From contig CALDSR010000001.1 of the NCBI GenBank assembly GCA_937924505.1, forward strand, positions 6,059 to 70,058: a stretch of 64,000 bases of DNA. The letters run 5' to 3'. Positions 17,552-26,573 of the stretch are shown here, in pieces. The position numbers were made by a program, and so were the translations under genes. This DNA is from an uncultured Granulosicoccus sp. (lineage in GTDB: Bacteria > Pseudomonadota > Gammaproteobacteria > Granulosicoccales > Granulosicoccaceae). Each line of letters begins with the position of its first letter. Position 1 is the stretch's first letter. The notes beneath the pieces are model-generated. The model searched no databases, was not told the DNA's origin, and saw only the letters and a list, made by a program, of their open reading frames with translations.

Positions 17552-18190
17552 CTAATTGTTGACGTCTTTGCCAGTGGCCGTGTCAAGGCCCCAGGCTGGC
17601 ATCAAGGTTTGTTTTATTGCCAATTGATCCAAAACACGTGCGACGACAAAGTCGATGAGCTCATCGATGCTTTCAGGCAAGTTATAAAATGCCGGGTTGG
17701 GGGGCATGATGACAGCGCCGGCCCGATTGAGGCGCAACATGTTTTCCAGGTGAATGGAAGAGAATGGCATTTCGCGCGGCATCACAATCAGCTTACGCCC
17801 CTCTTTCAATACAACGTCGGCCGCGCGATCGACAAGATTGGTGCAGGCACCGTTTGCAACGTTTGCCAGCGTACCCGTCGTGCAGGGACAAATGATCATG
17901 GCATCCGGTGCTCCCGAGCCACTGGCGACCGGAGCTGTCCACTCCTCTTGTCCGAATGCCTTGAGCTGACCATCGCGTGCACCGTAACGCGCTGAAAAAT
18001 CAGCTTGCACATCGGATGTTCTTGCTGGGACGGGAATATCGGTATCCATACCCATGACTATGCGCGCCGGCTTCGACATGAGTACGTAAACCTGACAGTT
18101 TGACTCGACAAGGCATTCGATCAGGCGCAAGGCATACTGGATGCCTGATGCGCCTGTCATTGCCACGCAGACTGTTTTGTTGAAATCCAT
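17552..18190 (-). CDS. ubiX: Flavin prenyltransferase UbiX
   Basis: UbiX joins a dimethylallyl group to FMN to make the prenylated flavin cofactor of the decarboxylase UbiD. The 212-residue protein has the FMN-binding VAMTGASGIQYALRL, the conserved IICPCTTGTLANVANG, then LIVMPREMPFSSIHLENML and MPPNPAFYNLP at the C-terminal half, all typical. It works in the cytoplasm, and this window also holds a ubiquinone ring hydroxylase, but ubiD is not seen. The Lon-N protein gene follows 9 bp later. The upstream neighbour on the same strand is the giant OmpA gene, ending 42 bp before it. Confidence 0.94.
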   Translation of the reverse strand: MDFNKTVCVAMTGASGIQYALRLIECLVESNCQVYVLMSKPARIVMGMDTDIPVPARTSDVQADFSARYGARDGQLKAFGQEEWTAPVASGSGAPDAMIICPCTTGTLANVANGACTNLVDRAADVVLKEGRKLIVMPREMPFSSIHLENMLRLNRAGAVIMPPNPAFYNLPESIDELIDFVVARVLDQLAIKQTLMPAWGLDTATGKDVNN

Positions 18191-18232
18191 CCGCGTGATC
18201 GCCCCGACGACCTTAGCAATACAACTTTGACT

Positions 18233-21200
18233 TCAAGGCTTCACGACAATCTCAACGCGACGGTTCAGTGCGCGGCCGGCACGCGTGTTGTTGGGCGCAA
18301 CCGGACGCTGCTGTCCAAAACCGGTTGCAGCCAAGCGCGCCGGGTCGATTCCACCTTGATTTTCAAGATAATTGACGGTGTTGGCTGCTCGCGCAACTGA
18401 CAACTCCCAGTTACTCGGGTAGACATTGAGCAGATCTCCAGTGACCGGGATGCTGTCGGTGTGCCCCTCCACCAGGATTGGGTTATCTATCTCGCCCAGC
18501 ACATTGGCAACCCGCCCCATCAATCCGCGACCGGCAGAGCTAAGCCGTGCGCGGCCTGAATTAAACAGGGCCTGACTCGGCAGGTTCACGACGATACTGT
18601 TGTCGTCACGAATAGTGACCTCAGGATTTTCGACACCATTGGCACTCAGTTGACCTTCGAGCTGATCACGCAACGATTGTGCGCTCTGTATCTGCGCTTC
18701 AGACCCTTGCTGGGCAGCCGCCAGTTTGCTTGCCACGTTTTCTGCCAGCGCTGTCTGTTCTGCAACCATAGCATTGGCTTCCTGCAGATCATTTTGCACC
18801 TCAGCTCTGGCAGATTCCGCATCCGCCAAACGGGTTTCAAGATCACCTTTGGCGGTATCGAGTTCAGCAAGCTGAGACTCAAGTCCGTCCTTGGAAGCCT
18901 GCAACTCACCGAGCTCAGACTCAAGTCCGTCATTCGAAGCCTGCAACTCACCGAGCTGAGACTCAAGCCCATCCTTCGAAGCCTGTAATTCACTGAGCCG
19001 AGTTTCGAGGCTTGTCTTGGCCTCTTCCAGTTCGGCGACCGATGCTTCAAGCGTCGATGTCTCACCTTCAAGCTCCCCGACTCTTGCTTCCAGTGCGGCA
19101 TTGGCACTTTGCACATCGCCCAGTTGTGAATCGACGCTACCTTTAAGCGTTTGCGCTTCCGATAACTGCCCTTCCAGGGCCGAATTAGCGGCAGTCGCTT
19201 CCTCGAGCTGCGTTTCCAATGTTGCTTTGACGCTATTGGCTTCACCCAGTTGTTCTTCGAGGCCAAGTTTGGCGTTATTGAGTTCCTGAATCTCTCTCTC
19301 AAGGCCAGTCTTCGCCTCATTCAGCTCGTTTATCTGACCTTCAAGACCAGTTACATTTTCCAACGCGAGAGCGGCCTGATTTTCCAGTTCAGCCTTTTCG
19401 GATTCCAGCGAGCCAATTCGCGTCTCGAAACTACTGGTCTGCTCTGCCATCGCCGCAGTCATCGAGGAAAGCTCGATGTCACGTTGTCCGACTGTATCTT
19501 CCATCACAACGAAGCTGCCTTCAAGAACACCCAACTTCGCGCTGAGTTCGACCACCTCACCTTGCAAGGCATCTCGCTCACCCGTAATTCCTTCAAGCTC
19601 GCTGACCTGACCGGTCAAGGTAAGATTCTCGGACTCAAGTGTTGTCACCTGTTCTGCCAGGTTACCGTTTTCACTTTCCAGAGATGCAACTTGTTCAGCG
19701 CGAGCTTCCTCTGCACTAACGAGATCGACCTGCAAATCACCAACCTGACTTAGCAAGGTCTCACGTTCAGACTCGAGATCGCCGTTGCGTTGGCGCAGCT
19801 CGGCAATCGCCGGTTTCTGCAAATCTATTGTCGCTTGCAACTCGTTCAGATTGTCCATGACCTCGCTTTGCGAACTGTCCAGACTAACCTCAAGCTGTTC
19901 ATTTCGCTGACGAAGCTCAGCTATCGCTGGTTTCTGTAAATCAATGGTCGCCTGCAACTCGTCGACTTCCGATTGCAAAGCGGCTAGTTGTTCACCACTG
20001 TCAGCTTCCACCTGCTGATTACGCTGACGAAGCTCGGCAATCGCAGGCTTCTGTAAATCGATTGTGGCTTGCAATTCCTCAAGTTCGGCACGCATCGATG
20101 ACATCTGCTCACCTTCGCTTGCCTCAAGCTGCGAATTTCGCATACGCAATTCCGCAATCGCAGGCTTTTGCAATTCGATGGTCGCCAGTAACTCGTCCAT
20201 TTCTGTCTGCGCATTGGCAACGACAGCCGCGTTGTCCGCTTCCAGTGCGGCATTTCGTTGGCGAAGCTCCGCTATCGCGGGCTTCTGTAAATCGATCGTC
20301 GCTTGCAACTCGGCTACCTGACTTTCAAACTCGCCGAGCTGAGTTTCCATCTCAAGCAGTGATTCTACCGCGGCGGTTTGTTCAGCTTCCAGCGTCTCCT
20401 TGTCGCGGTTAAACGATGCCAGCGTCGCTGAAAGGTCAGCGTTTTCAGCCGAGAGTCGATTCAGATCAGCTTCCAGCGATGATTTGCTGCTGGCTAGCGA
20501 TGCAGCCAAGGTCCCGGCTGAAGCCGATGCAGTTCGCGTTTTCGCCAGGCGCCGCTGAGTTCCTTCAAGCTCGGCTCGAAGCTCCGCCATGTCAGATTCC
20601 GTGGCAGATTTGCCGCTGGCCAATGAGGACGCCAATGTACCTGCAGATGCTGCCGCGGCTTGGGTCTTTTTCAATCGGCGTTGCACACCGTCAAGGGTTG
20701 CTTGTAAATCACCCTTGTCCGCCGATAGCGCGACAACTTCGCCCGTCAAGCTCTCAACGTCAGCTTCCAGCGCCTGTTTTCGCGCTTCAAGATCACCGAT
20801 TTCGGCATTAAGTGCGATCGTGTCGGTCTCGTACTGGGTCTGCAAACTCGCCAGATCCTGCTTGGTCAGATCCAATTCAGCTGCCGAGCCTTCGGTTGAT
20901 GCCATCAAACCCTGAATTTGCGATGTCAGATCTTCAACGCCTGCATCCCGTTCGGTTAATGCGGCGCTCTTTGTTTCAAGCTCGACGGTGGCCGTCTGCA
21001 ACTCACCTTCAACAACGGCAAGATTTTCCGTCACCTCAACCAACTTACCTTCAGTAACGCGCAACGTGTCCTGTGTTTCCAGCAGGCGGTTCTCGGTTTC
21101 AACCAGAGTGGTCTCCGTGTTGGCCAGATTGTCACGCGTGAAGGTCAGATCTTCTTCGATCGTCGTGACGCGATCCTGCAAACTTGAAACCTCGACACTG

Positions 21201-22096
21201 AGCCCTTGCTTGACGGCCTCGAGTTCGCCAATTTCCATGTTCAACAATGAAGTATCCGTGTCATAGACTCCAAGCAATGTGTCGTAGCTGGCACGCGCGT
21301 TTTTCAACGCCTCTGAAGCACTCGTGGTGCTACTGATCAGCGATTGCACCTCGGCACCAGCCGCTTCCGTACTGGCTTCACGCGCCGCAGAGGCTGTAGC
21401 CAGAGACGCAACCAGGTCATCCATTGCAGCAGATTGGCTTTCCAGAGCTACATTCTTCTCGTCGAGCAATGCCTTGACGGTCGCCAATTCGGCAGAAGCG
21501 GATTCAGATTGTGTCTGCATGGCTGCCAGCTGACTCTCAAGTTCGGCAGCCTGGGCATCAATTTGAAGATTGGCAGCAGCTAGTTGCTCTGACAGCGACT
21601 GCAGCTCACTTTGCAAGGTTCCTACAGTAGATTTCGCCTCGCTGCCGACACTTGCAGCTCTGGACGTCATCGCCGCCAGCTCTGATTCCAGCTCGGTGAT
21701 TTTGCTGGTCAGCGTGGATTCGGTTTCATTGGCAGTACTCAACAATGATTGGGTGTTGACGTTGTTGCTATCCAGATCTGCGACCTGGGTTTCCAAGGTG
21801 GCAACTTGCTCTCGCAAGCCTGCAAGCTCGGACTCACTAACGGCGAGTGAATCCTTCAGTACATCGCGCTCGCTTTCAAGATTGAATATGGAGCTCTTGT
21901 ACGAATCAACGTCTTTTGTCTTGGCCTCGACTTCTCCGAGCAGCTGAGTACGTTCGGCCTGTACTGCGTCGAGACGGTCGCCAGTTCTCGATTGCGCTAT
22001 CCAAGCGCCGAGCAAACCAAGCAAAGCGAGGGCCGCAAGTATGAATTTCAACTGGTACGACGATTTGCTTGGAGCAGTTTCGAAGTCTCTGAACAT
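18233..22096 (-). CDS. Giant coiled-coil protein with N-terminal membrane helix and C-terminal OmpA domain
   Basis: From the ATG at 22096 the product is about 1287 residues. Its N-terminus is short and cytoplasmic, followed by one membrane helix (FILAALALLGLLGAWIA). About 1050 residues of predicted coiled coil follow, rich in E, L, Q, A and S. The last 120 residues form an OmpA/MotB-like domain with VEGHTDSIPVTGDLLN, SNWELSVARA and NRRVEIVV, which should bind peptidoglycan. The coiled coil contains several internal repeats, including five copies of a 39-residue unit. The frame is open to 22177, but the upstream 27 residues look non-coding. It may tether the inner membrane to the wall; no motor partner (MotA/ExbB) is nearby. 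I do not recognise a characterised orthologue. Confidence 0.85.
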   Translation of the reverse strand: MFRDFETAPSKSSYQLKFILAALALLGLLGAWIAQSRTGDRLDAVQAERTQLLGEVEAKTKDVDSYKSSIFNLESERDVLKDSLAVSESELAGLREQVATLETQVADLDSNNVNTQSLLSTANETESTLTSKITELESELAAMTSRAASVGSEAKSTVGTLQSELQSLSEQLAAANLQIDAQAAELESQLAAMQTQSESASAELATVKALLDEKNVALESQSAAMDDLVASLATASAAREASTEAAGAEVQSLISSTTSASEALKNARASYDTLLGVYDTDTSLLNMEIGELEAVKQGLSVEVSSLQDRVTTIEEDLTFTRDNLANTETTLVETENRLLETQDTLRVTEGKLVEVTENLAVVEGELQTATVELETKSAALTERDAGVEDLTSQIQGLMASTEGSAAELDLTKQDLASLQTQYETDTIALNAEIGDLEARKQALEADVESLTGEVVALSADKGDLQATLDGVQRRLKKTQAAAASAGTLASSLASGKSATESDMAELRAELEGTQRRLAKTRTASASAGTLAASLASSKSSLEADLNRLSAENADLSATLASFNRDKETLEAEQTAAVESLLEMETQLGEFESQVAELQATIDLQKPAIAELRQRNAALEADNAAVVANAQTEMDELLATIELQKPAIAELRMRNSQLEASEGEQMSSMRAELEELQATIDLQKPAIAELRQRNQQVEADSGEQLAALQSEVDELQATIDLQKPAIAELRQRNEQLEVSLDSSQSEVMDNLNELQATIDLQKPAIAELRQRNGDLESERETLLSQVGDLQVDLVSAEEARAEQVASLESENGNLAEQVTTLESENLTLTGQVSELEGITGERDALQGEVVELSAKLGVLEGSFVVMEDTVGQRDIELSSMTAAMAEQTSSFETRIGSLESEKAELENQAALALENVTGLEGQINELNEAKTGLEREIQELNNAKLGLEEQLGEANSVKATLETQLEEATAANSALEGQLSEAQTLKGSVDSQLGDVQSANAALEARVGELEGETSTLEASVAELEEAKTSLETRLSELQASKDGLESQLGELQASNDGLESELGELQASKDGLESQLAELDTAKGDLETRLADAESARAEVQNDLQEANAMVAEQTALAENVASKLAAAQQGSEAQIQSAQSLRDQLEGQLSANGVENPEVTIRDDNSIVVNLPSQALFNSGRARLSSAGRGLMGRVANVLGEIDNPILVEGHTDSIPVTGDLLNVYPSNWELSVARAANTVNYLENQGGIDPARLAATGFGQQRPVAPNNTRAGRALNRRVEIVVKP
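19733..20305 (-). repeat. Five tandem copies of a 39-residue (117-bp) coding repeat
   Basis: Inside the OmpA coiled coil, five consecutive units of 39 residues begin with QATIDLQKPAIAELRQRN or a close variant. They start at 20305, 20188, 20071, 19954 and 19837 going down the minus strand; the last is cut to about 35 residues. Residues 1-18 are nearly invariant while residues 19-39 vary but keep the heptad pattern. Each unit has one proline at position 9, which would kink the helix at regular intervals. Confidence 0.9.
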
Positions 22097-22269
22097 GGGT
22101 CGGGTTCCGGTGGACTGGACTAAATTGAAGGTAGTGAAGCGCGTGCCTATCGTAGCGAAAATGATTGTCCGCCACAATCTCGACTAAGCGGAAAAGTGCT
22201 TGCGCGACATGGTATTACGTGTATTCGGTTACAATAGCGTTCTTCGTAACTTATTGTGAATCTTGATCT

Positions 22270-23628
22270 GTGCGCGTCCATCTCAGTGCCTTGGGTTGCC
22301 GGCTTAACGAAGCCGAGCTGGAACAATGGGCCACCCATTTCTCCGCAGCCGGCGATACGGTAACCGCTGATGTCGGATCAGCCGATGTAATGGTCATGAA
22401 CACCTGTGCCGTCACACGTGAGGCCGTCAGGAAATCACGCCAGAAGCTGCAGCGTCTGCAACGTGACAATCCAACTGCAAAACTCGTCGTAAGTGGTTGC
22501 TACAGCACACTCGAGTCACCCGATGCCTTGGCAGAACTTGGCGTAGATTTGATCGTGCCCAATACCGAGAAGGATACATTGGTAGCGCGCACGCGAGACG
22601 CATTTATCAGTTCTTCCATGCCAGCAAGTGCAACGTTGCCCGCCGAAGCTGCACTATTTACACGCAACCGCCACCGCGCTTTCATCAAGATACAGGATGG
22701 CTGCCGTTATCGCTGCACATTTTGTATCGTCACGGTCGCCCGCGGCGCTGAACGCAGCCGCAGCATCAGCGATATCTGCAACGAAGTCAACGCTTTGCAC
22801 GCGAATGGCATCAAGGAAATTGTGCTCACGGGGGTCCATGTCGGCGGTTATGGCTCCGATATCGATGTCGATCTCGCCACACTGGTCAACGCGCTGCTGA
22901 CCGATACGGACATGCCGCGTATTCGCTTTGCGTCGGTCGAACCATGGGACTTGTCACCGGCCTTTCTGGAGATTTTTGCCAACCCGAGAGTTCAACCGCA
23001 TATGCACTTGCCTTTGCAAAGTGGCTCTGACACGGTGCTGCGACGCATGGCAAGACGCTGCAAGACAAAGGATTTCGCACGCCTGACCGATCAGTTGCGT
23101 CAGGCGATACCCGGATTTAATGTCACCACAGACATCATTGCTGGTTTCCCGGGTGAAACCGATGACGAATGGCAACAATCATTGGCCTTTATCGAAACTC
23201 AAAATTTTGGCCATATCCATGCTTTCACCTATTCCGAGCGAGAAGGCACCAAGGCGGCGACCCTGCCGAACCCCGTGGCACCAGCAGTCCGTCAAGCACG
23301 CAATCGTGAGCTGCATGATATCGCGCGAACTTTAAAATCGCGGCAGCTCGCGGACAACGTCGGGCAGACCGTTGACGTGCTGTGGGAACGTGGCGCCGAA
23401 ATTCAGACTGCCGACGGAAATCAGCTCTGGAAGCACTCGGGCTACACCCCTAACTACTTCCGGGTAGAAACGCTGAGTACGGAGAATCTGGCCAACCAAA
23501 TTCGAGCAACCCACATTTCAGGTATCGGAAACGCTGCTTCAAGCGATGCCCCATCTGAAATAAATCCCAAATTAATCAAAGAGTTGGCGGCAATGCCAAA
23601 CGGAACTGCAGTACTTCGCTGCGCCTGA
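22270..23628 (+). CDS. mtaB: tRNA t6A37 methylthiotransferase MtaB
   Basis: The 452-residue protein is a radical-SAM methylthiotransferase. The N-terminal domain carries ALGCRLNEAE, MNTCAVT and VSGCYS, whose three cysteines hold one iron-sulfur cluster. The radical SAM motif is CRYRCTFC, with VTVARGAERSR after it, and HLPLQSGSDTVLRRM and TDIIAGFPGETDDEW follow. The ALGCRLNE start and ARGAERSR segment point to MtaB (YqeV type), which adds a methylthio group to t6A37 of tRNA, and away from MiaB or RimO. The GTG at 22270 begins the conserved sequence. It is divergent from the OmpA gene. A TACAAT at 22230-22235 could be its -10 element. Confidence 0.9.
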   Translation: MRVHLSALGCRLNEAELEQWATHFSAAGDTVTADVGSADVMVMNTCAVTREAVRKSRQKLQRLQRDNPTAKLVVSGCYSTLESPDALAELGVDLIVPNTEKDTLVARTRDAFISSSMPASATLPAEAALFTRNRHRAFIKIQDGCRYRCTFCIVTVARGAERSRSISDICNEVNALHANGIKEIVLTGVHVGGYGSDIDVDLATLVNALLTDTDMPRIRFASVEPWDLSPAFLEIFANPRVQPHMHLPLQSGSDTVLRRMARRCKTKDFARLTDQLRQAIPGFNVTTDIIAGFPGETDDEWQQSLAFIETQNFGHIHAFTYSEREGTKAATLPNPVAPAVRQARNRELHDIARTLKSRQLADNVGQTVDVLWERGAEIQTADGNQLWKHSGYTPNYFRVETLSTENLANQIRATHISGIGNAASSDAPSEINPKLIKELAAMPNGTAVLRCA

Positions 23629-23753
23629 AACAAAACCACCCAAAAGGCGGAAATTTATCTCTGACTATCGCATTGTGGCATGCGCGTTGAATCGTTCAAT
23701 GCCGATGAGACCAATTCTGCTCCGCCCTACACATAGTAGTAACGACACGTATA

Positions 23754-23759
23754 TATAAT
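23754..23759 (+). promoter_or_regulatory. Candidate -10 element upstream of aceE
   Basis: A perfect TATAAT lies about 107 bp before the aceE ATG in the 237-bp gap after mtaB. No good -35 box sits 16-18 bp upstream, so it would need an activator if real. A lone ACCAATT near 23710 resembles half of a PdhR operator, but the other half is missing. Confidence 0.35.
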
Positions 23760-23865
23760 ATGACCCTAGTGTGACAATAGATTCGGGAACTACAGAGCTG
23801 GGTCGCGCAGCCAAACTACCCGTACCCACCGAAAAACAAGATTTAACCAAACAATCAAGGTACCC

Positions 23866-26562
23866 ATGGCGACGAACCCAAAGGCAACAGACGCTAATAA
23901 CGATCCGGATGAATTGGAGACACGGGAGTGGCTAGACGCTCTCGATGCGGTCATTGACCGTGAGGGTCCGGAACGTGCCCACTTCCTGCTCGAACGAATG
24001 ATCGACAAGGCGCGTCGCTCAGGTGCAAACCTGGGTTACGACGCCAGTACTGCTTATGTCAATACCATCCCCCCTCATCTGGAAGTAACGAGTCCGGGCG
24101 ATCATGAACTCGAACGCCGTGTGCGATCGATGATTCGCTGGAACGCGACCGTCATGGTGCTGCGTGCTCAACGCGGCGATTCTGGCCTTGGCGGACATAT
24201 CTCAAGCTTTGCGTCAGCCGCCACCTTGTATGACGTGGGTTTCAACCATTTCTTTCATGCACCAACACCGGATCACGGTGGTGATCTCATCATGTTTCAG
24301 GGGCACTCGGCCCCCGGCATTTATGCAAGATCCTATCTCGAGGGCCGACTGACCGAAAAGGACCTCGACAATTTTCGCCGCGAAGTCGATGGCGAAGGGC
24401 TTTCATCCTATCCACACCCCTGGTTGATGCCTGAGTACTGGCAATTCCCGACGGTATCGATGGGTTACTGCTCATTGACGTCAATTTATCAGGCGCGCTT
24501 CATGAAGTATCTGCAGGATAGAAACCTTGCGCGGACCGATAACCGACAGATCTGGGCTTTCCTGGGTGACGGCGAAATGGATGAACCGGAATCCCTGGGT
24601 GCGATATCGCTGGCCGGTCGTGAAAAGCTCGATAACCTGAACTTCGTCATCAATTGCAACCTGCAGCGGCTCGATGGACCGGTGCGTGGCAACAGCAAGA
24701 TCATCCAGGAACTCGAAACGCTGTTCCGCGGGGCTGGTTGGAACGTGATCAAAGTGATTTGGGGATCTTACTGGGATCCACTACTGGCGCGTGACAAATC
24801 CGGCAAGCTGATGCAACTGATGATGGAAACCGTTGACGGCGAGTATCAGAACTGCAAGGCTCGCGGTGGCGCCTACACGCGCGAACACTTCTTTGGCAAG
24901 TACCCTGAAACCAAAGCGCTGGTCGCCAATATGACTGACGATGACATCTGGCGCCTGAATCGCGGTGGGCATGATCCGCACAAACTGTTTTCCGCTTATT
25001 CGCAAGCGGTTGCCCATAAAGGGGAACCAACCCTCATCCTGTGCAAGACGGTCAAGGGTTACGGTATGGGCGAGTCGCTTGAAGGCACCAATGCCACGCA
25101 CCAACAGAAAAAGATGGATATCGAATCGCTGTTGAAGATGCGTGACCGCTTTGGGCTGCAGCTGACCGACGAACAGGTCAAGAACTACGAATACATCAAG
25201 CCTGATCCGGACAGCCCGGAAATCAAGTACATGCAGGAACGCCGGAAATCACTGGGTGGCTACCTGCCGCAACGCAAAAAGTTTGCCGAACCGCTTGAAG
25301 TTCCTCCGCTGTCTGACTTCAAGCAAATTCTTGATGGCTCGGGTGACCGGGAAATGTCGACAACCATGGCTTTCGTACGACTGCTGACCATCCTCACGCG
25401 TGACAAGAAAATAGGCAAGAACGTTGTGCCGATTGTGCCGGACGAAGCGCGCACTTTCGGCATGGAGGGCATGTTTCGGCAGCTAGGTATCTATTCATCG
25501 GTGGGTCAGCTGTATGAACCACAGGATCGTGATCAGATCATGTACTACAAGGAGGATAAATCCGGTCAGATCCTCGAAGAAGGCATTACCGAAGCCGGCG
25601 CCATGTCAAGCTGGCTCGCAGCAGCGACGTCCTACTCGACACATGGCGTCAACATGCTGCCCTTCTACATTTACTATTCCATGTTCGGCTTCCAACGCAT
25701 CGGCGATCTTGCCTGGCTGGCCGGCGACATGCGCGCCTGCGGCTTCATGATTGGCGGTACAGCAGGACGCACAACGCTGAACGGCGAAGGCCTGCAGCAC
25801 GAGGACGGTCATTCACTGATATTGTCGAGCACGATACCGAACTGCATCAGCTACGACCCCTGCTTCGGTTACGAAATGGCGGTGATCATTCATCACGGCA
25901 TGACGCGCATGCTCGAGAAGAAAGAAAGCGTGTACTACTACCTCACTGCAATGAACGAGAACTACCTCCACCCTGCCATGCCGGAAGGTGCCGAGGAAGG
26001 CATTATCAAAGGTATCTACCGCTTGCGTGAAGCAGGCGGTGCAAAATCATCCAAAAAGAAATTCGACCACAAGGTTCGCCTGCTTGGTGGTGGCACCATC
26101 TTGCGTGAAGTCATGGAGGCCGCAGAGATTCTCGAGAGGGACTGGAATATTGGCGCCGAGATCTACAGCGTCACCAGCTTCAATGAGTTGGCCCGCGATG
26201 GCCTCGAAGTTGAACGCTGGAACATGTTGCACCCTAATGACACGCCACGTGTTCCTTACATCACGCAAGTACTCGGTGATGATGACAACCCTGTGGTCAG
26301 TTCTACTGACTACATGAAGTCTTATTCGGATCAAGTGCGCAAGTATGTGCCGGCAACCTTCACGGCGCTAGGTACTGACGGTTTTGGCCGATCCGATACG
26401 CGTGAAAAACTTCGCGAGTTCTTTGAAGTCGATCGACGCTATGTCACCGTCGCTGCTTTGTACTCCTTGTCGCTGGATGGGAAAATCGATGCTGCGACGG
26501 TCGCCAAAGCCTTGCAGCAGTACACGATCGATCCCGACAAACCGAACCCAGCGACGGCTTGA
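23866..26562 (+). CDS. aceE: Pyruvate dehydrogenase E1 component, homodimeric type
   Basis: The 898-residue protein is the AceE-type E1, which decarboxylates pyruvate with thiamine diphosphate and passes the acetyl group to the lipoyl arm of E2. Clear features are GGHISSFASAATLYDVGFNH near residue 105, the ThDP/Mg motif GDGEMDEPESLGAI with NCNLQRLDGPVRGN after it, AGRTTLNGEGLQHEDGHS at about 625-645, and a C-terminal VTSFNELARDG. Length fits the 880-890 residues of gammaproteobacterial AceE. It heads a three-gene operon; aceF begins 11 bp after its stop with GAGGGGA in front. Confidence 0.97.
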   Translation: MATNPKATDANNDPDELETREWLDALDAVIDREGPERAHFLLERMIDKARRSGANLGYDASTAYVNTIPPHLEVTSPGDHELERRVRSMIRWNATVMVLRAQRGDSGLGGHISSFASAATLYDVGFNHFFHAPTPDHGGDLIMFQGHSAPGIYARSYLEGRLTEKDLDNFRREVDGEGLSSYPHPWLMPEYWQFPTVSMGYCSLTSIYQARFMKYLQDRNLARTDNRQIWAFLGDGEMDEPESLGAISLAGREKLDNLNFVINCNLQRLDGPVRGNSKIIQELETLFRGAGWNVIKVIWGSYWDPLLARDKSGKLMQLMMETVDGEYQNCKARGGAYTREHFFGKYPETKALVANMTDDDIWRLNRGGHDPHKLFSAYSQAVAHKGEPTLILCKTVKGYGMGESLEGTNATHQQKKMDIESLLKMRDRFGLQLTDEQVKNYEYIKPDPDSPEIKYMQERRKSLGGYLPQRKKFAEPLEVPPLSDFKQILDGSGDREMSTTMAFVRLLTILTRDKKIGKNVVPIVPDEARTFGMEGMFRQLGIYSSVGQLYEPQDRDQIMYYKEDKSGQILEEGITEAGAMSSWLAAATSYSTHGVNMLPFYIYYSMFGFQRIGDLAWLAGDMRACGFMIGGTAGRTTLNGEGLQHEDGHSLILSSTIPNCISYDPCFGYEMAVIIHHGMTRMLEKKESVYYYLTAMNENYLHPAMPEGAEEGIIKGIYRLREAGGAKSSKKKFDHKVRLLGGGTILREVMEAAEILERDWNIGAEIYSVTSFNELARDGLEVERWNMLHPNDTPRVPYITQVLGDDDNPVVSSTDYMKSYSDQVRKYVPATFTALGTDGFGRSDTREKLREFFEVDRRYVTVAALYSLSLDGKIDAATVAKALQQYTIDPDKPNPATA

Positions 26563-26573
26563 GGGGACCACAA

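Noticed and set aside
18646..22177. Many long open frames on both strands within the OmpA coiled-coil gene
   Set aside because: They arise from the biased, repetitive codon use of the coiled coil. Their translations are low-complexity with no domains, and the OmpA-end frame is continuous over the whole stretch.
23700..23866. PdhR-type operator before aceE
   Set aside because: Only a single half-site (ACCAATT) is present, and the palindromic partner is missing, so I do not call a PdhR site.
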